Assembly (NCBI GenBank): GCA_016711125.1
Contig: JADJTQ010000014.1
Location: 1-64,000 of the forward strand
Source: Saprospiraceae bacterium
GTDB taxonomy: Bacteria > Bacteroidota > Bacteroidia > Chitinophagales > Saprospiraceae
Direction: 5' to 3'
Length of the DNA: 64,000 nt
Shown: piece by piece, positions 1-9,981 of the stretch
Layout of the letters: every line of letters starts with the position of its first letter
Numbering within the stretch: position 1 is the stretch's first letter
Position numbers and translations under genes: made by a program
The notes under the pieces: model-generated
Told to the model about the DNA's origin: nothing
The model's input: the letters and a program-made list of their open reading frames with translations, nothing else
Databases searched by the model: none

Positions 1-10
1 TCCGATATCT

Positions 11-1233
11 ATGTCTCTCAACAAAATAATGATAATAATTATTCTTTGGTCATTGTGTCAAAAGGTGATGGCGCAAGATCCAATAGGTTTGCAGGTTGAT
101 TCCGGTCGGGCTGTACTATTTGGTAGTGACACCCTATGTTGTGGTGACCAGTTTATGTGGTTGCCATCAAAAAAATTAGTATTTATCGGAAATATGACTC
201 TTCCAGTAGATTCTCTTGGCGAGTATTCTTTGTCAGTAGGAAGATCTCGGGCAGTAGCGCCTAAGTCCATCGCTTTTGGTGAGTCCACAGCAAGGGGAAA
301 TGCTAGTATGGCTATTGGTAATAGTCAAACCCTTGGAAATTTGAGTTTCGCCTCAGGTTTTTCGACGTCATTTGGAGCGGCTTCAACCGCTCTTGGAAAT
401 TCGATCGCAGGTGGTTATGCAGCGGTGGCTGGGGGCAATTCCTCTACCAATGGTGACCTTGCCGTTGCTTTTGGTAATTCACGAAGTGAGGGCGATATGG
501 GCGCATCATTCAATCAAGGAAAAGCGGATGCATTCCTATGCACTGCAATAGGTAGGTATAATGTAGGAGGAGGTAGCCCAAAGGACTATGTCTCAACCGA
601 TCCCATTTTTGAAGTTGGCATTGGTAGCAGTACAGCTAACCGGCGAAATGCATTGACTGTCCGAAAAGATGGATTCATTTCTCTTGGCAATCATCGGTTT
701 GCCAAAAGTTCTCACGAATCAAGTGCTTTAACTACGGCATGGGGAAAGCTGGTCAATTCCGCTTCAATATTGGTAACCTCAGGCCCGATACGCTTTTTTT
801 GATCAGCCGGGATCCGGTGCATCCGAGATCTTTACGGCTCCGTGGTAACGGAAAGGGTTAATACCGGAGGTAGTTTGAATGAAATGGTGACATCACCATT
901 AACGGTGTGCTGATTCATTCGTCCGATCGAAACCGGAAAGAGGATATTGAGGAAGTAAATTATCGGAAAATACTTGACTTAGTAAATGAGCTACCGGTAT
1001 CTAGCTGGCAATATAAAGGTCAGGCTGGCCGACATCTTGGGCCTATGGCTCAGGATTTTTATTCCTCTTTTGGACTCGGCAATGGTGATACCGGAATAGC
1101 GAGCGTTGATGCTGATGGGGTGGCACTGGCGGCCATTAAGGCGCTGATTAACGAGGTGGAAAAACTAAAGGAGAGAATCAGTGAATTGGAAAATAGTAAA
1201 AAGAAACATCAAAAAAAGCATCATACCAGGTAG
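11..1233 (+). CDS. Secreted YadA-head-like protein with C-terminal S74 chaperone domain (frameshifted)
   Basis: This gene encodes a surface or extracellular fibre-like protein whose role is not known. The first reading frame (11-802) starts with a hydrophobic signal peptide ending near VMAQ and carries degenerate repeats built around AxGxS (residues about 85-160), like YadA/collagen-binding head repeats. The second frame (907-1233) is the end of an S74 intramolecular chaperone domain: DRNRKEDI, a GPMAQDFY motif and a Lys/Glu-rich coiled coil at the very C-terminus. Translation of the segment between them also gives family-like sequence (FNIGNLRPDTLFLI, then VVTERVNTGGSLNEM, then DITINGVLIHSS), but in different frames. 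I therefore count at least three frameshifts between about 730 and 890. Such proteins are common on Bacteroidota chromosomes and do not imply a phage. The domain calls are firm and the biological role is unknown. Confidence 0.7.
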
Positions 1234-1401
1234 GTTTTACTAGGAGGCGTATCTATTATCGATGTTTACAGCCTCTTGCCATTTTTCCCCTCAGCGAGAC
1301 CTTTGTAAATTCGTATTTTAGAGTCACTCAATCCCCGCTAAGATAGTCATTGTCATTCCGAGGCTTTGTTTATAGTCCATTTGCATTCATTGAAAATGCG
1401 G

Positions 1402-1414
1402 TCACCTAAGGTGA
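1402..1414. repeat. 13-bp palindrome upstream of the acyltransferase gene
   Basis: TCACCT-A-AGGTGA is a perfect inverted repeat with a one-base centre, 66 bases before the start at 1480. A weaker pair, GCATT and AATGC, lies just upstream. It could be an operator, but nothing in the sequence identifies a binding protein. Confidence 0.25.
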
Positions 1415-1479
1415 GTTAATCCGTTACTAAATGACTTTTCTTAAGCCAGGGTACCGGAGATAATTTGGTAATAGTATAG

Positions 1480-2607
1480 ATGAAAACAACGATAACCAAT
1501 CAGCGACTTTACTCCCTTGATGCATTACGTGGATTTGATATGTTTTGGATCATGGGTGCTGAAGAGATATTTCATAAATTTTCAGAGGTGACCGGCTCAT
1601 CTTTCTGGGGAGTTTTTTCCAATCAATTTCAACATCCTGCCTGGCATGGGTTTGCCGCCTATGACATGATCTTTCCTTTGTTTTTTACTGTGTTTTTTTA
1701 TGGTGTTGCTATCACCCTATTCGATTGGCAAACAATTAGAAAATGGTGCAAGCCGTCAGGATCTGCTGCTCGGGTGGGTTGGAGGAGGCTTTATCCTGGT
1801 TGGCCTACTCGGCATCATTTACAATAATGGCTTGGAGACCAGACCACTGGCAGAAATTCGTTTTGGTAGTGTGCTTCCAAGAGCCGCATTGGTCTGGCAT
1901 ATATGTTTGCAAATATCATCTATCTGTATACTTCAAAACGAGGACAAATCATCTGGTTTATTTGCCTATTGGTTGGTTATTGGTTATTATTTTTAGTGGG
2001 TGCAGCACCGGGTCACCCAAGGGGAGATTTCACGATGGAGGGTAATATAGTGTCATACATCGACACTTTAATCATGCCCGGTCAATTGTACCTTGGTATT
2101 CATGATCCGGAAGGACTCATGTCAACCATTCCGGCTATATCAACTGGCCTGCTTGGTATCTATACGGGTCATTTAATCCGGACAACACCAGTGGATTTAC
2201 GTATTAGAACAGTAAGACAACTTGTCATTGCTGGTTTCCTCTTGATTATTGTGGCTCAAATTTGGAACCTGGTTTTTCCAATTAATAAAAATCTATGGAC
2301 CAGTTCTTTTACTCTACAATGCGGTGGCATAAGCATGCTGCTCATGGCTTTATTCTATTTTATTATCGACGTTAAGGGCTATCATAGTTGGGCTTTCTTT
2401 TTTAAGGTGATTGGTATGAATTCGATCCTTATATACATGTCGGGTCAATTCATCAATTGGTCATACACTACCTCGGCTGTTTTTAAATGGCTTGGCCAGC
2501 TCGTCGGAAATCCCTACAATGTCCTGGTAATGGTATTCTGCTTTTTAGCGGTCAAATGGGTCTTTTTGTATTTTCTTTATCGAAAGAAGGTTTTTTTGAG
2601 GGTTTGA
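1480..2607 (+). CDS. DUF5009 / NAGLU-transferase-like membrane acyltransferase (frameshifted)
   Basis: This is a polytopic inner-membrane protein of the DUF5009 family, related to heparan-alpha-glucosaminide N-acetyltransferase. By homology it is expected to acetylate an amino sugar using cytoplasmic acetyl-CoA, but the substrate is unknown. The N-terminus carries the family motif SLDALRGFDMFWIMG, followed by QHPAWHGFAAYDMIFPL. The middle part (WVGGGFILVGLLGIIYNNGL) lies in a second frame from about 1700. The C-terminal half, with IHDPEGLMSTIPAI, LVFPINKNLWTSSF and IGMNSILIYM, lies in a third frame from about 1900. The family sequence is collinear across all three pieces, so this is one gene of about 375 residues with two frameshifts (near 1700 and 1900). 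The start at 1480 gives the expected N-terminus. It lies between two S74-chaperone genes on the same strand. Confidence 0.75.
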
Positions 2608-2891
2608 AATTTCCTAATTCTCTTAGGTACATTGACAGGGCTGTCTCTGCCTTGAAAATTCGATTGATATCTTTAGCAACTACAATCATGGCCCAAATCA
2701 AAATCTTGCTAAACATCAGGGAAACCAAAAAGTGTGGCTTTAAGTAGGTGCTATTTTCCTTCCAGAGCATTTATACGAGAATTGGCTCTTTCAAGTTACA
2801 TTTTGATCCAGATTGGGCCTAATGTGTAATAATCTGGAACCATAGTGTAAGCACACTGAAGACGATGCAAGTAGTTTTACTGAAAAAAGCG

Positions 2892-4044
2892 ATGAATAAG
2901 ATTACACTATTTTGGCTGTCTATTGTCAGTCTAACTCTCAATGCTCAAAACGAGTCGAAATTAGTCATTCAGGCGGCACCAGATCAAACCAATCAGAACC
3001 CACTGGTCAGGCTAATTGATCATAGCGGCAATGATTTATTGTCGATACATTCCGATGATGGTACCAACGTGTTTTTTGGGAATCAGATAGCTTTAAGTAA
3101 TTTTTGATGGTTCACGTAATGTAGGTATAGGTACAAGTGCCTTGCATGCCAATTATTACGGATCCGGAAACATTGCTATAGGCCATCAGGCATTATTCGC
3201 AAACACAGGTGGTAATGATAATGTGGCAATTGGTCCTTCCTCCCTTAAAGATAATAAGGGGGGAAGAAATACTGCCATGGGAATAAATTCATTACTAAAA
3301 AACACTACTGGTAATTACAATACCGCTATCGGCTTTTGGGCTCTGTCGGAAACAACTTCTTCGGAAGAGAATACTGCCGTAGGATACCAGGCAGGCAAGA
3401 ATTTTAACAATGGATATAATAATGTGTTTGTCGGTGCAAATGTTGATGTCGACGCTGGTTATTACAACGTTGTAGCAATTGGTCAGGGAACGGTTGTCGA
3501 TGCAGTCAACCGGGTAAGAATAGGTAATACTGCAACTATGTCATATGGAGGCTGGGCTGGTTGGACCAACCTAAGTGATGGCCGTTACAAAAGTGATATC
3601 CAAGAAAATGTTCCGGGCCTTGACTTCATACTTAAACTCCGCCCTGTGACCTACCATCTGCAAGCGTCTGCATTGAGTTTAACATTGGGTGAAAACCATG
3701 GCGAGGAATGGAGCGATCAGATGAAGTTTGCTCTGGCAGACAAACAGAAGATTTTGCAGACTGGCTTTATTGCACAGGAAGTGGAATCTGTCGCTCAATC
3801 TATCGGCTACGATTTCAGTGGGGTTGACCGTCCCGGAGATGAGCAAGGCATTTACGGTTTACGGTATGCTGAGTTTGTCATGTCTTTTGTGAAAGCAGTT
3901 CAGGAACTAAAGGATGAAAATGAGCGACTGAGAGAAGACAATCATCTACTCCGAAAAACTGATGATCTATTAGTAAGGCGCCTGTCACAAATAGAAACGG
4001 CTTTGGGCCTAGCGCAAGAATTGGCAGCCTCACCCAAGGAATAA
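2892..4044 (+). CDS. Secreted tail-fibre-like protein with S74 chaperone domain (one frameshift)
   Basis: The mature protein has a signal peptide (MNKITLFWLSIVSLTLNAQ), a short N-terminal region, head-type repeats of the form GNxAIGxxAL (residues about 75-195) and an S74 chaperone domain starting at LSDGRYKSDI, followed by GFIAQEVE and a C-terminal coiled coil. In S74 domains the Ser-Asp of this motif belongs to the self-cleavage site. The frame is interrupted at 3101-3105, where a run of five T gives a stop. With four T the protein reads on as SNFDGSRNVGIGTSAL, which is exactly the repeat family. I prefer the start at 2892 because it begins the signal peptide; an in-frame ATG at 2865 would add nine residues. 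It is a distant paralogue of the gene at 11-1233. Confidence 0.75.
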
Positions 4045-4471
4045 GCTAGATTTTATAAAAAGAACAAAGTTGAGCTGCCGCTGAAAATGATCTGGAAATT
4101 CCCGGCTAGAGATGAGCAGGCGCACCTGGCTTTAGTTTGTAAATCAGTGGATTTGCCACGTGAAATGTAAGTTTGTCCAAACGTGTTGTCATCTAAATAT
4201 TTGACTAGGGTTGCGATTCCCAGTTTAGCTAAAGTAGCTAACTTGTTATTTTTGCACCATTACTTCATCTTTACAAACCTTACGTAGCTCCGGCTATGTA
4301 GGTTTCCAGAGTAGATTTACCTCATTAACCCTCCGGGTCAGAAAAAAATATTCTCTGAAATTTCTCTATGCTTCTTTAAAAGGAAAAATCAGAAAAAAAA
4401 AAGGTGTCTTATCAGATTAGGTCGGAGAGTCGAGAACAAATAAATGTTAAATTAAATTGCAGAAGATGGAT
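4045..4471. other. Intergenic stretch, no gene recognised
   Basis: These 427 bases separate the S74 gene from the convergent regulator gene. They are AT-rich towards the right, with an A-rich stretch near 4378-4402. I find no open frame with recognisable protein sequence, no RNA gene and no strong hairpin. Confidence 0.4.
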
Positions 4472-5107
4472 CTAAAAAACTCCTAGTTCTTTCACTTTAT
4501 TTATTAGTGACTGCGTGTTATGTACGTTAAATTTTTGCAGCATGTTTTTACGATGGGTATCAATGGTATGATTGCTGAGAAATAGTTTTTCTGCTATTTC
4601 ACTAGTCCTCTTTACCAGAGCAAGCAATTCAAGTATTTCCTTTTCCCGCCTGGTTAAGGCAGGAATGTTCTGAATGTCAGAATCGAATTTCCGAATCTGT
4701 TGGATAATTTTGTCATTAGCCGCTGTACTCAGATAGTTGCCTCCAGCCATTACCCGATCTATAGCAGTAATGAGCTCATTTCGCTCCATATTCTTAAGCA
4801 GGAATCCATCTGCTCCGTTTTTGAGAAACTGGGCAGTAATTCCTGCCTCATTAGCATAACTCAAACCAATGATTTTTACTATTTTATTATGTTGCCGGAT
4901 TTCACTACATAGATCAAGGCCATTTCTATCGGGCAGATTGATATCCAGGAGAATAAGATCGATTTCAGGATGGTCTTCAAGAAAAGAGAGCGCGTCTCGG
5001 GCTGTTTTAGCATAGCCTTCGACCGATATATATTCCACATTTTTTACCATCGTCCTAATGCCATCTATCACTAACGGATGGTCATCAATGATCAACATTT
5101 TTAACAT
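4472..5107 (-). CDS. NarL/FixJ-type response regulator
   Basis: This is a two-component response regulator of 211 residues. The receiver domain occupies about residues 1-120, with the acidic pair D8-D9, the phosphoacceptor D55 in LLLDINLPD, and the conserved Lys in GADGFLLKN. A LuxR-type helix-turn-helix follows at about residues 147-205 (LTRREKEILELLAL, then TSEIAEKLFLSNHTIDTHRK). It lies 41 bases downstream of the sensor kinase gene on the same strand, so the two almost certainly form one operon and a cognate pair. It is full length for the family and undamaged. Target genes are unknown. Confidence 0.9.
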   Translation of the reverse strand: MLKMLIIDDHPLVIDGIRTMVKNVEYISVEGYAKTARDALSFLEDHPEIDLILLDINLPDRNGLDLCSEIRQHNKIVKIIGLSYANEAGITAQFLKNGADGFLLKNMERNELITAIDRVMAGGNYLSTAANDKIIQQIRKFDSDIQNIPALTRREKEILELLALVKRTSEIAEKLFLSNHTIDTHRKNMLQKFNVHNTQSLINKVKELGVF

Positions 5108-5148
5108 AAATAGAGAGCTGACGAAATATAGTGATTCCGCTTCAATAT

Positions 5149-7151
5149 TTAGGTTCCCTCACTGACTAATAAATCTACCATAACGGTTGTGCCTATTTCT
5201 TTACGGGAGTCTACTGTAAATTTTCCATTCAAATACGCCACTCTGTTTTTAATTGCTTCCATACCCAATCCAGACGTTTTATGGGTTGTGGTCAGATCAA
5301 AACCACGACCATTGTCTTCAATAATCAGGCTAAGTCGATTGTGCTCTCGATTTATCTGAATGATTGCCTCGGTAGCCTGGGCATGTTTTATGATGTTGTT
5401 CACCAGCTCTTGCACAATCCGGTAGAGCATAATTTCTGTAGAGGAGTTCAAGCGTTTCTCCATACCAAAACTCTGAAAGGTGATTTTCAATAATCTACCT
5501 GAAGAGACATTATTGCAAAATTCTTTGAGGGCCTCCACCAAACCCAGTTTCATGAGTACGTCCGGCATCATATTGTGCGCGACTTTGCGCAGCTCATCGG
5601 CAGCTTCATTAATGAGGTCAAGGGTTTTCTGGTAAAGGGTATTTTTGGTGATGATTGGGGTGTCTTGTTCCAGTGTGCTAAACAACATCTTGACAGTTGA
5701 AAATATTCCCCCCAGACCATCGTGCAAATCACGGGCAATTCGGGTTCGCTCTGACTCTTGCCCGTTGATCATCGGTGGAGCGAGGAGATCTGATTTTCTT
5801 TTTCAACCGCTTTTACTTTTTCTTCCAGAATCAGATTTTGCTGTTTAGCCAGTTCCTGCTTGTTACGGTAAAATCCGATGGATAGATATAGGCTGCTTCC
5901 CAGTAAGAGGATAAGACCCGCACCTAATGTCAGATATGTATTACGCCGGCCTATTTCGAAATCTTTTTGCAATTGAACTTGTCTTAGGTGACTAATTTCC
6001 CGGTCTTTTTTTTTTTTTTTTTATTGGTTTCATATTGAACTTCCAATTGCATCGTCTGGTTTTTAACCTCAGCATTCAGAAGACTGTCCGAAAGATTCGT
6101 ATGCTTCAATAGAGATTGATAGGCACCCGAGTCATTATTTTGAGTTTATAGAACTTGCTAGGGATAAGTATATCTTCGATTCGATGTTTTTTATACCATG
6201 TCTTTGAGCAAGTTCCAGTCCTTGGTCGAGGTAGTTTTTTGCATCAGTTGGTTTACTGATTTCGAGAAAGCAATTACCCAATGAATTGAGGTGATTTGCG
6301 ACCTGAAATTTGTAATCTAGTTTTTCCGATTTGCTTTTAGCGATTTGAAAATATTCGATGGATTTCTTGAAATCCTTCTGTTGATAGTAGTAGTTGGCTA
6401 GCGTACCGAATATTTCTGCCGATAGATTTTGATCCTCAATTGTGTTTCCGAGATTCCAGAGTTCTTCAATATATTGCTTAGCTTCCTCAATCTGGTCTAG
6501 CTGGATGAGTTCGGTGACCAGCCCCTGCAAGGTGTATCCCAGTTGCAAAGTATCCATCGTATTTCTGATCCGTGCTAATATATTTTTGCCAAGTTCTGCC
6601 GCTTTCTCATGTTGATGGATCTGACCTAAAACCGATATCAGATTTTGGTAAGATATCAGGGCTTTTGCCGAATCTTGTAAAAGGTCAAATCTTTCGGCGG
6701 CCTCCGAATAGTAATTGGCAGCGAGGAGATAGTTGCCGACCATATAATGACGGCTTCCCAGTGCGTTGTCTATTTTTCCCAGGTTTAGCTGGTCATTCAA
6801 TATTTCGAAGATCCTCATTGCTTGTCCTAGCATAGAATCAGCCATTTGAAACGAACCAAGATCCATATAGGTAATTCCTGCTAGATATGCCAGGCGACCT
6901 TTTCCCCTTTCAAAAGCTATTTTTTCACTCAGCGACAAACCTCGTCGTGCATAATCCAAGGCAGCATTTAGATCGGTGTATCCCACTTCATTGCCAAGCT
7001 GCATGAGTAAATTGACCTGATTGGTATCTTCAGTTGCCAAGCTGAGTAAATCCTTTAGACTATCAATTTGGGGCGTTGACAATTGACATATGACTTGAAA
7101 ATAAAGAATGATAGTGAGGGATATGGTAAGTCCGAATTTCAGAATTCGCAT
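5149..7151 (-). CDS. TPR-containing sensor histidine kinase, HisKA_3 type (frameshifted)
   Basis: The gene runs from 7151 down to 5149 in three frames. The first piece (7151-6135) has a signal peptide and several tetratricopeptide repeats, predicted to be periplasmic. The second piece (5972-5769) has one membrane helix (LTLGAGLILLLGSSLYLSI) and a coiled coil. The third piece (5772-5149) has the HisKA_3 box ERTRIARDLHDGLGG with the phosphorylated His and an HATPase domain (ELVNNIIKHAQA, then DNGRGFDL, then GLGMEAIKNR). The linking sequence is readable: after 6137 the protein continues in another frame (NDSGAYQSLLKHTNLSDSLL), then a 17-base T run at 6006-6022 shifts it, and a further shift lies near 5770. 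Pairing with the NarL-type regulator just downstream is typical of this kinase class. The signal sensed is unknown. Confidence 0.8.
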
Positions 7152-7380
7152 CTCGTTGCATCAGATTGAGTCAGTAATTTAGCATTTAATTACCTGAGTT
7201 GATCTACCGGATTTCCGGTATTTCAAGCTGACATAATTCACCATTTTCCGGTATTGTCAGTTAACTGGTCATCTAATAGTTTTGACTATGCAATCACGAT
7301 CTCAAGATTGGTGCAGGTGGGCCCTGATGTTTTGCCGGGAAGACGATTTGATAAAGTCATTTTGTAAAAATATATTAGTC

Positions 7381-7911
7381 ATGAAAACGTATTCTTTGGC
7401 ACTCATTTTGTTAATTTCGATATCAGCTTCGGCGGATGCTCAGCGGTCATCTTTTCAATCACCTCTCACTTTGATGAAAGACGGTTATCAAATTGATTTT
7501 GGAGAAGACATCTTAGATCCTAAATTAGCCAGGAGTGTCAAGGTTGATGTGGCTCTGGTTAATCTTTCTGCTTTCGATAATGCCAAAACAGAAGAAGAGG
7601 CTGACAAAATTATTGAACGTATTTATCAGGACCCATCCAATTTTTCGATTGTGTCCGGCATCCTGGAATATTTGAATGGCGCGACGGCTAGACTGATCAC
7701 CAAGGCCAGGTTTAAATTCGATCTTAAGGATGTCAAATATACGATGGTGGTCGTGGAAAATAATGGTAAAGACAATAGTGGGTCTAAGGTTGCACCGCAG
7801 GCATTTTACGTCAGGAAGAAGGGTAATTGTGGTTGCACCTCTTGTGGGTGCTGTTGTTACAGGAAGGCCACTGGTTCTTGTGTCTATTGCGGGATCAAAG
7901 TTACTAAATAA
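7381..7911 (+). CDS. Small secreted protein with Cys-rich C-terminus, unknown function
   Basis: I do not recognise this family. The start at 7381 gives a clear signal peptide (MKTYSLALILLISISASADAQ). An upstream in-frame ATG at 7282 would add 33 residues without signal-peptide character. The mature part (about 155 residues) is ordinary in composition until its last 30 residues, where eight Cys occur in a pattern starting GNCGCTSCGCCCYRK and ending CVYCG. That could bind a metal, form disulfides or carry a covalent modification. It stands alone between the kinase operon (opposite strand) and the FISUMP genes. Confidence 0.6.
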   Translation: MKTYSLALILLISISASADAQRSSFQSPLTLMKDGYQIDFGEDILDPKLARSVKVDVALVNLSAFDNAKTEEEADKIIERIYQDPSNFSIVSGILEYLNGATARLITKARFKFDLKDVKYTMVVVENNGKDNSGSKVAPQAFYVRKKGNCGCTSCGCCCYRKATGSCVYCGIKVTK

Positions 7912-8262
7912 AGACATCGTAATATGATACAGGTCTTTCTTTCACTAGCGGATGGCTTTAATTTAATTAATTGATGATAGCATGACTAATAGACTTCAAA
8001 GACGGAAAATATGAAGGTTTTGAAATAGCCGGAAACCTTTGTTTGAGTCCCGGACAGTTCGACCTGCTCGTAGGACGATCATGCTTAAATTGGAGGTAAC
8101 TAATGTGGCTGACTTGGTCCGTCGGGTATTCGAAGAGCGATATATTGCAGTTGTGAGTTTTAAATTCAATCCAGTGTTTTTTTTGTAGATTTTGAATCCA
8201 AGAAATCAAAAATAAGATCAGCAATCAAAAAGTCCAATGATGCGCGCTACACTATCAATCCG
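7912..8262. other. Intergenic stretch, no gene recognised
   Basis: These 351 bases precede the FISUMP genes. I see no convincing open frame, RNA gene or strong hairpin. A short translation near 8008-8095 reads like protein (KYEGFEIAGNLCLSPGQFD), but it has no start, no family resemblance I know and soon meets stops. Confidence 0.35.
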
Positions 8263-8271
8263 ATGCTCACC

Positions 8272-9102
8272 ATGAAGGTAATCCTATACTCTCTATTCGC
8301 CACCTTAATTTGGCTTCCACTTTTGTCGGGACAGGAAAATTTGGAAATTGAAGGCGTACTCCGAATTGGCAATGATTCAGGAAATGATCCGACGCTGGGT
8401 ATCATCCGTTTTAATGAAACTACCAGTGACTTTGAAGGCTGGAATGGATATGCCTGGATATCGTTGACTCGTAAAATGCAAACTGGTACGATTAGCGATA
8501 TTGATGGCAATTCCTATTCCACCAAGATTATTGCCGGCAGGGAATGGATGATTAACAACCTGCGCACTACTAAGTACCAGAATGGTGTATCAATTCCGGA
8601 TGCAACCAGCAATTCCTTTTGGACGAATGCAACCGCAGGAGTCTGGTGTTGGTATGAAAATTTAAATATCAATGACGACATTTATGGAAAGCTATACAAT
8701 TGGCTGGCCGTTTCTGACAATCAGGGACTTTGTCCTACCGGTTGGAGGATACCCAGTGAAGACGAGTGGACGGATCTGACCGACTACCTTGGAGGGGTAT
8801 TGGTATCGGGAGGAAAAATGAAAAAAACCAACAATGTCCTCTCTTCGTTGTGGGAATCACCTAACACCGGGGCTTCTAACGAAAGTGGTTTTAGTGGACT
8901 ACCAGGTGGTTATCGTAATCCCGCCGGTACATTTCTGGATAGAAGAAATGTCGGTTTCTGGTGGAGCAGCTCACAGAGTGTTTCTAACATTGACAATGCT
9001 CAGAGCAGGTTTCTTTCGTACAATCAGACCAGCATCGGGGTTACAACCAATCTTAAAAAATTTGGTTTTTCGGTAAGGTGCATCAAGCAACCTGCAAATT
9101 AA
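8272..9102 (+). CDS. FISUMP-domain secreted protein, copy 1
   Basis: This is a secreted protein of 276 residues with a FISUMP domain (Fibrobacter succinogenes major paralogous domain, related to C-type-lectin-like folds). The signal peptide is MKVILYSLFATLIWLPLLSG; the ATG at 8263 is three codons upstream and equally possible. The domain begins at SDIDGNSYSTKIIAGREWM and contains the hallmarks YGKLYNWLAV, GLCPTGWRIPSEDEW, SGFSGLPGGYR and the terminal FSVRCIK. An N-terminal stretch of about 80 residues (ENLEIEGVLRIGN and onward) is shared with the two genes that follow. The molecular role of FISUMP proteins is not established; surface display is an inference. Confidence 0.8.
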   Translation: MKVILYSLFATLIWLPLLSGQENLEIEGVLRIGNDSGNDPTLGIIRFNETTSDFEGWNGYAWISLTRKMQTGTISDIDGNSYSTKIIAGREWMINNLRTTKYQNGVSIPDATSNSFWTNATAGVWCWYENLNINDDIYGKLYNWLAVSDNQGLCPTGWRIPSEDEWTDLTDYLGGVLVSGGKMKKTNNVLSSLWESPNTGASNESGFSGLPGGYRNPAGTFLDRRNVGFWWSSSQSVSNIDNAQSRFLSYNQTSIGVTTNLKKFGFSVRCIKQPAN

Positions 9103-9116
9103 ATGGAAATAGGGTG

Positions 9117-9926
9117 ATGAATAAAAACGAAATGACAATCATTATTTTGCTTTTTAGCATCATAGCTCTGGGTGCCCAGGAAAACCTGGAGGTTGAAGGT
9201 AGCGTCAAGCTGTCGAATTCAAAACAGGTCGCTCCTTTAGCCGGCACCATCCGCTGGACCGGATATGATTATGAGGGTTTCAATGGTTTTGAATGGATCT
9301 CTTTGACCGGTGCATCTTCAGAAAGCACCGTGACCGATATTGATGGAAACATCTATCAAACTAAAAAAATTGGCAATCAGGTTTGGATGACTGAAAATCT
9401 TCGTACCACAAAATATCGGAACGGAACAACAATACCAAATATCACTATCGGTGCCCAATGGGCTGGATTAAGTACCGGAGCCTGGTCACATTATGACAAT
9501 ATAACTTCATTTGAAGTACCTTATGGCAAACTTTATAACTGGTTTGCTGTCCAAGATCCCAATGGCCTGTGCCCGGAAGGATGGATTTTACCATTACATA
9601 CGGATTATCTTCAACTTGCTAACTACTTAGGGGGCTTGAGCAATGCTGGAGGAAGTATGAAGGAGGAAGGAGTTAGCCATTGGGTGGCTCCAAACGAGTT
9701 CGCCACCAATTTCAGCGGGTTCACCGGCTTACCCGGTGGAATTCGTGGCAGCGATGCAAGCTTTCAGCTATTGAGTACGAGTGGAGCCTGGTGGACTGGT
9801 ACGACGACATCTTCACAGGCACATTCGTTTAGCCTTTTCAACAATTCGGCAGCTTTGACTCAGGTTATGACAGATAAAATCCAGGGTAGATCGGTTAGGT
9901 GTATCAGATCACGAGGTTTTGATTAA
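9117..9926 (+). CDS. FISUMP-domain secreted protein, copy 2
   Basis: This 269-residue secreted paralogue of copy 1 starts 14 bases after its stop codon. I chose the ATG at 9117 because it follows an AGGG sequence and opens a signal peptide (MNKNEMTIIILLFSIIALG); the reading frame is open further upstream inside the previous gene. Domain hallmarks are TDIDGNIYQTKKIGNQVWM, YGKLYNWFAV, GLCPEGWILP, SGFTGLPGGIRG and RSVRCIR. The close spacing and shared layout point to tandem duplication and co-transcription. Confidence 0.8.
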   Translation: MNKNEMTIIILLFSIIALGAQENLEVEGSVKLSNSKQVAPLAGTIRWTGYDYEGFNGFEWISLTGASSESTVTDIDGNIYQTKKIGNQVWMTENLRTTKYRNGTTIPNITIGAQWAGLSTGAWSHYDNITSFEVPYGKLYNWFAVQDPNGLCPEGWILPLHTDYLQLANYLGGLSNAGGSMKEEGVSHWVAPNEFATNFSGFTGLPGGIRGSDASFQLLSTSGAWWTGTTTSSQAHSFSLFNNSAALTQVMTDKIQGRSVRCIRSRGFD

Positions 9927-9981
9927 ACGCTAATTTCGTGATGCAACAAATAATTCTATTCATTCAAATTGAAGCAAGAAA

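Noticed and set aside
11..4044. A prophage or phage tail module
   Set aside because: S74 domains suggested it, but both proteins have signal peptides and no capsid, terminase, tail or integrase genes are present.
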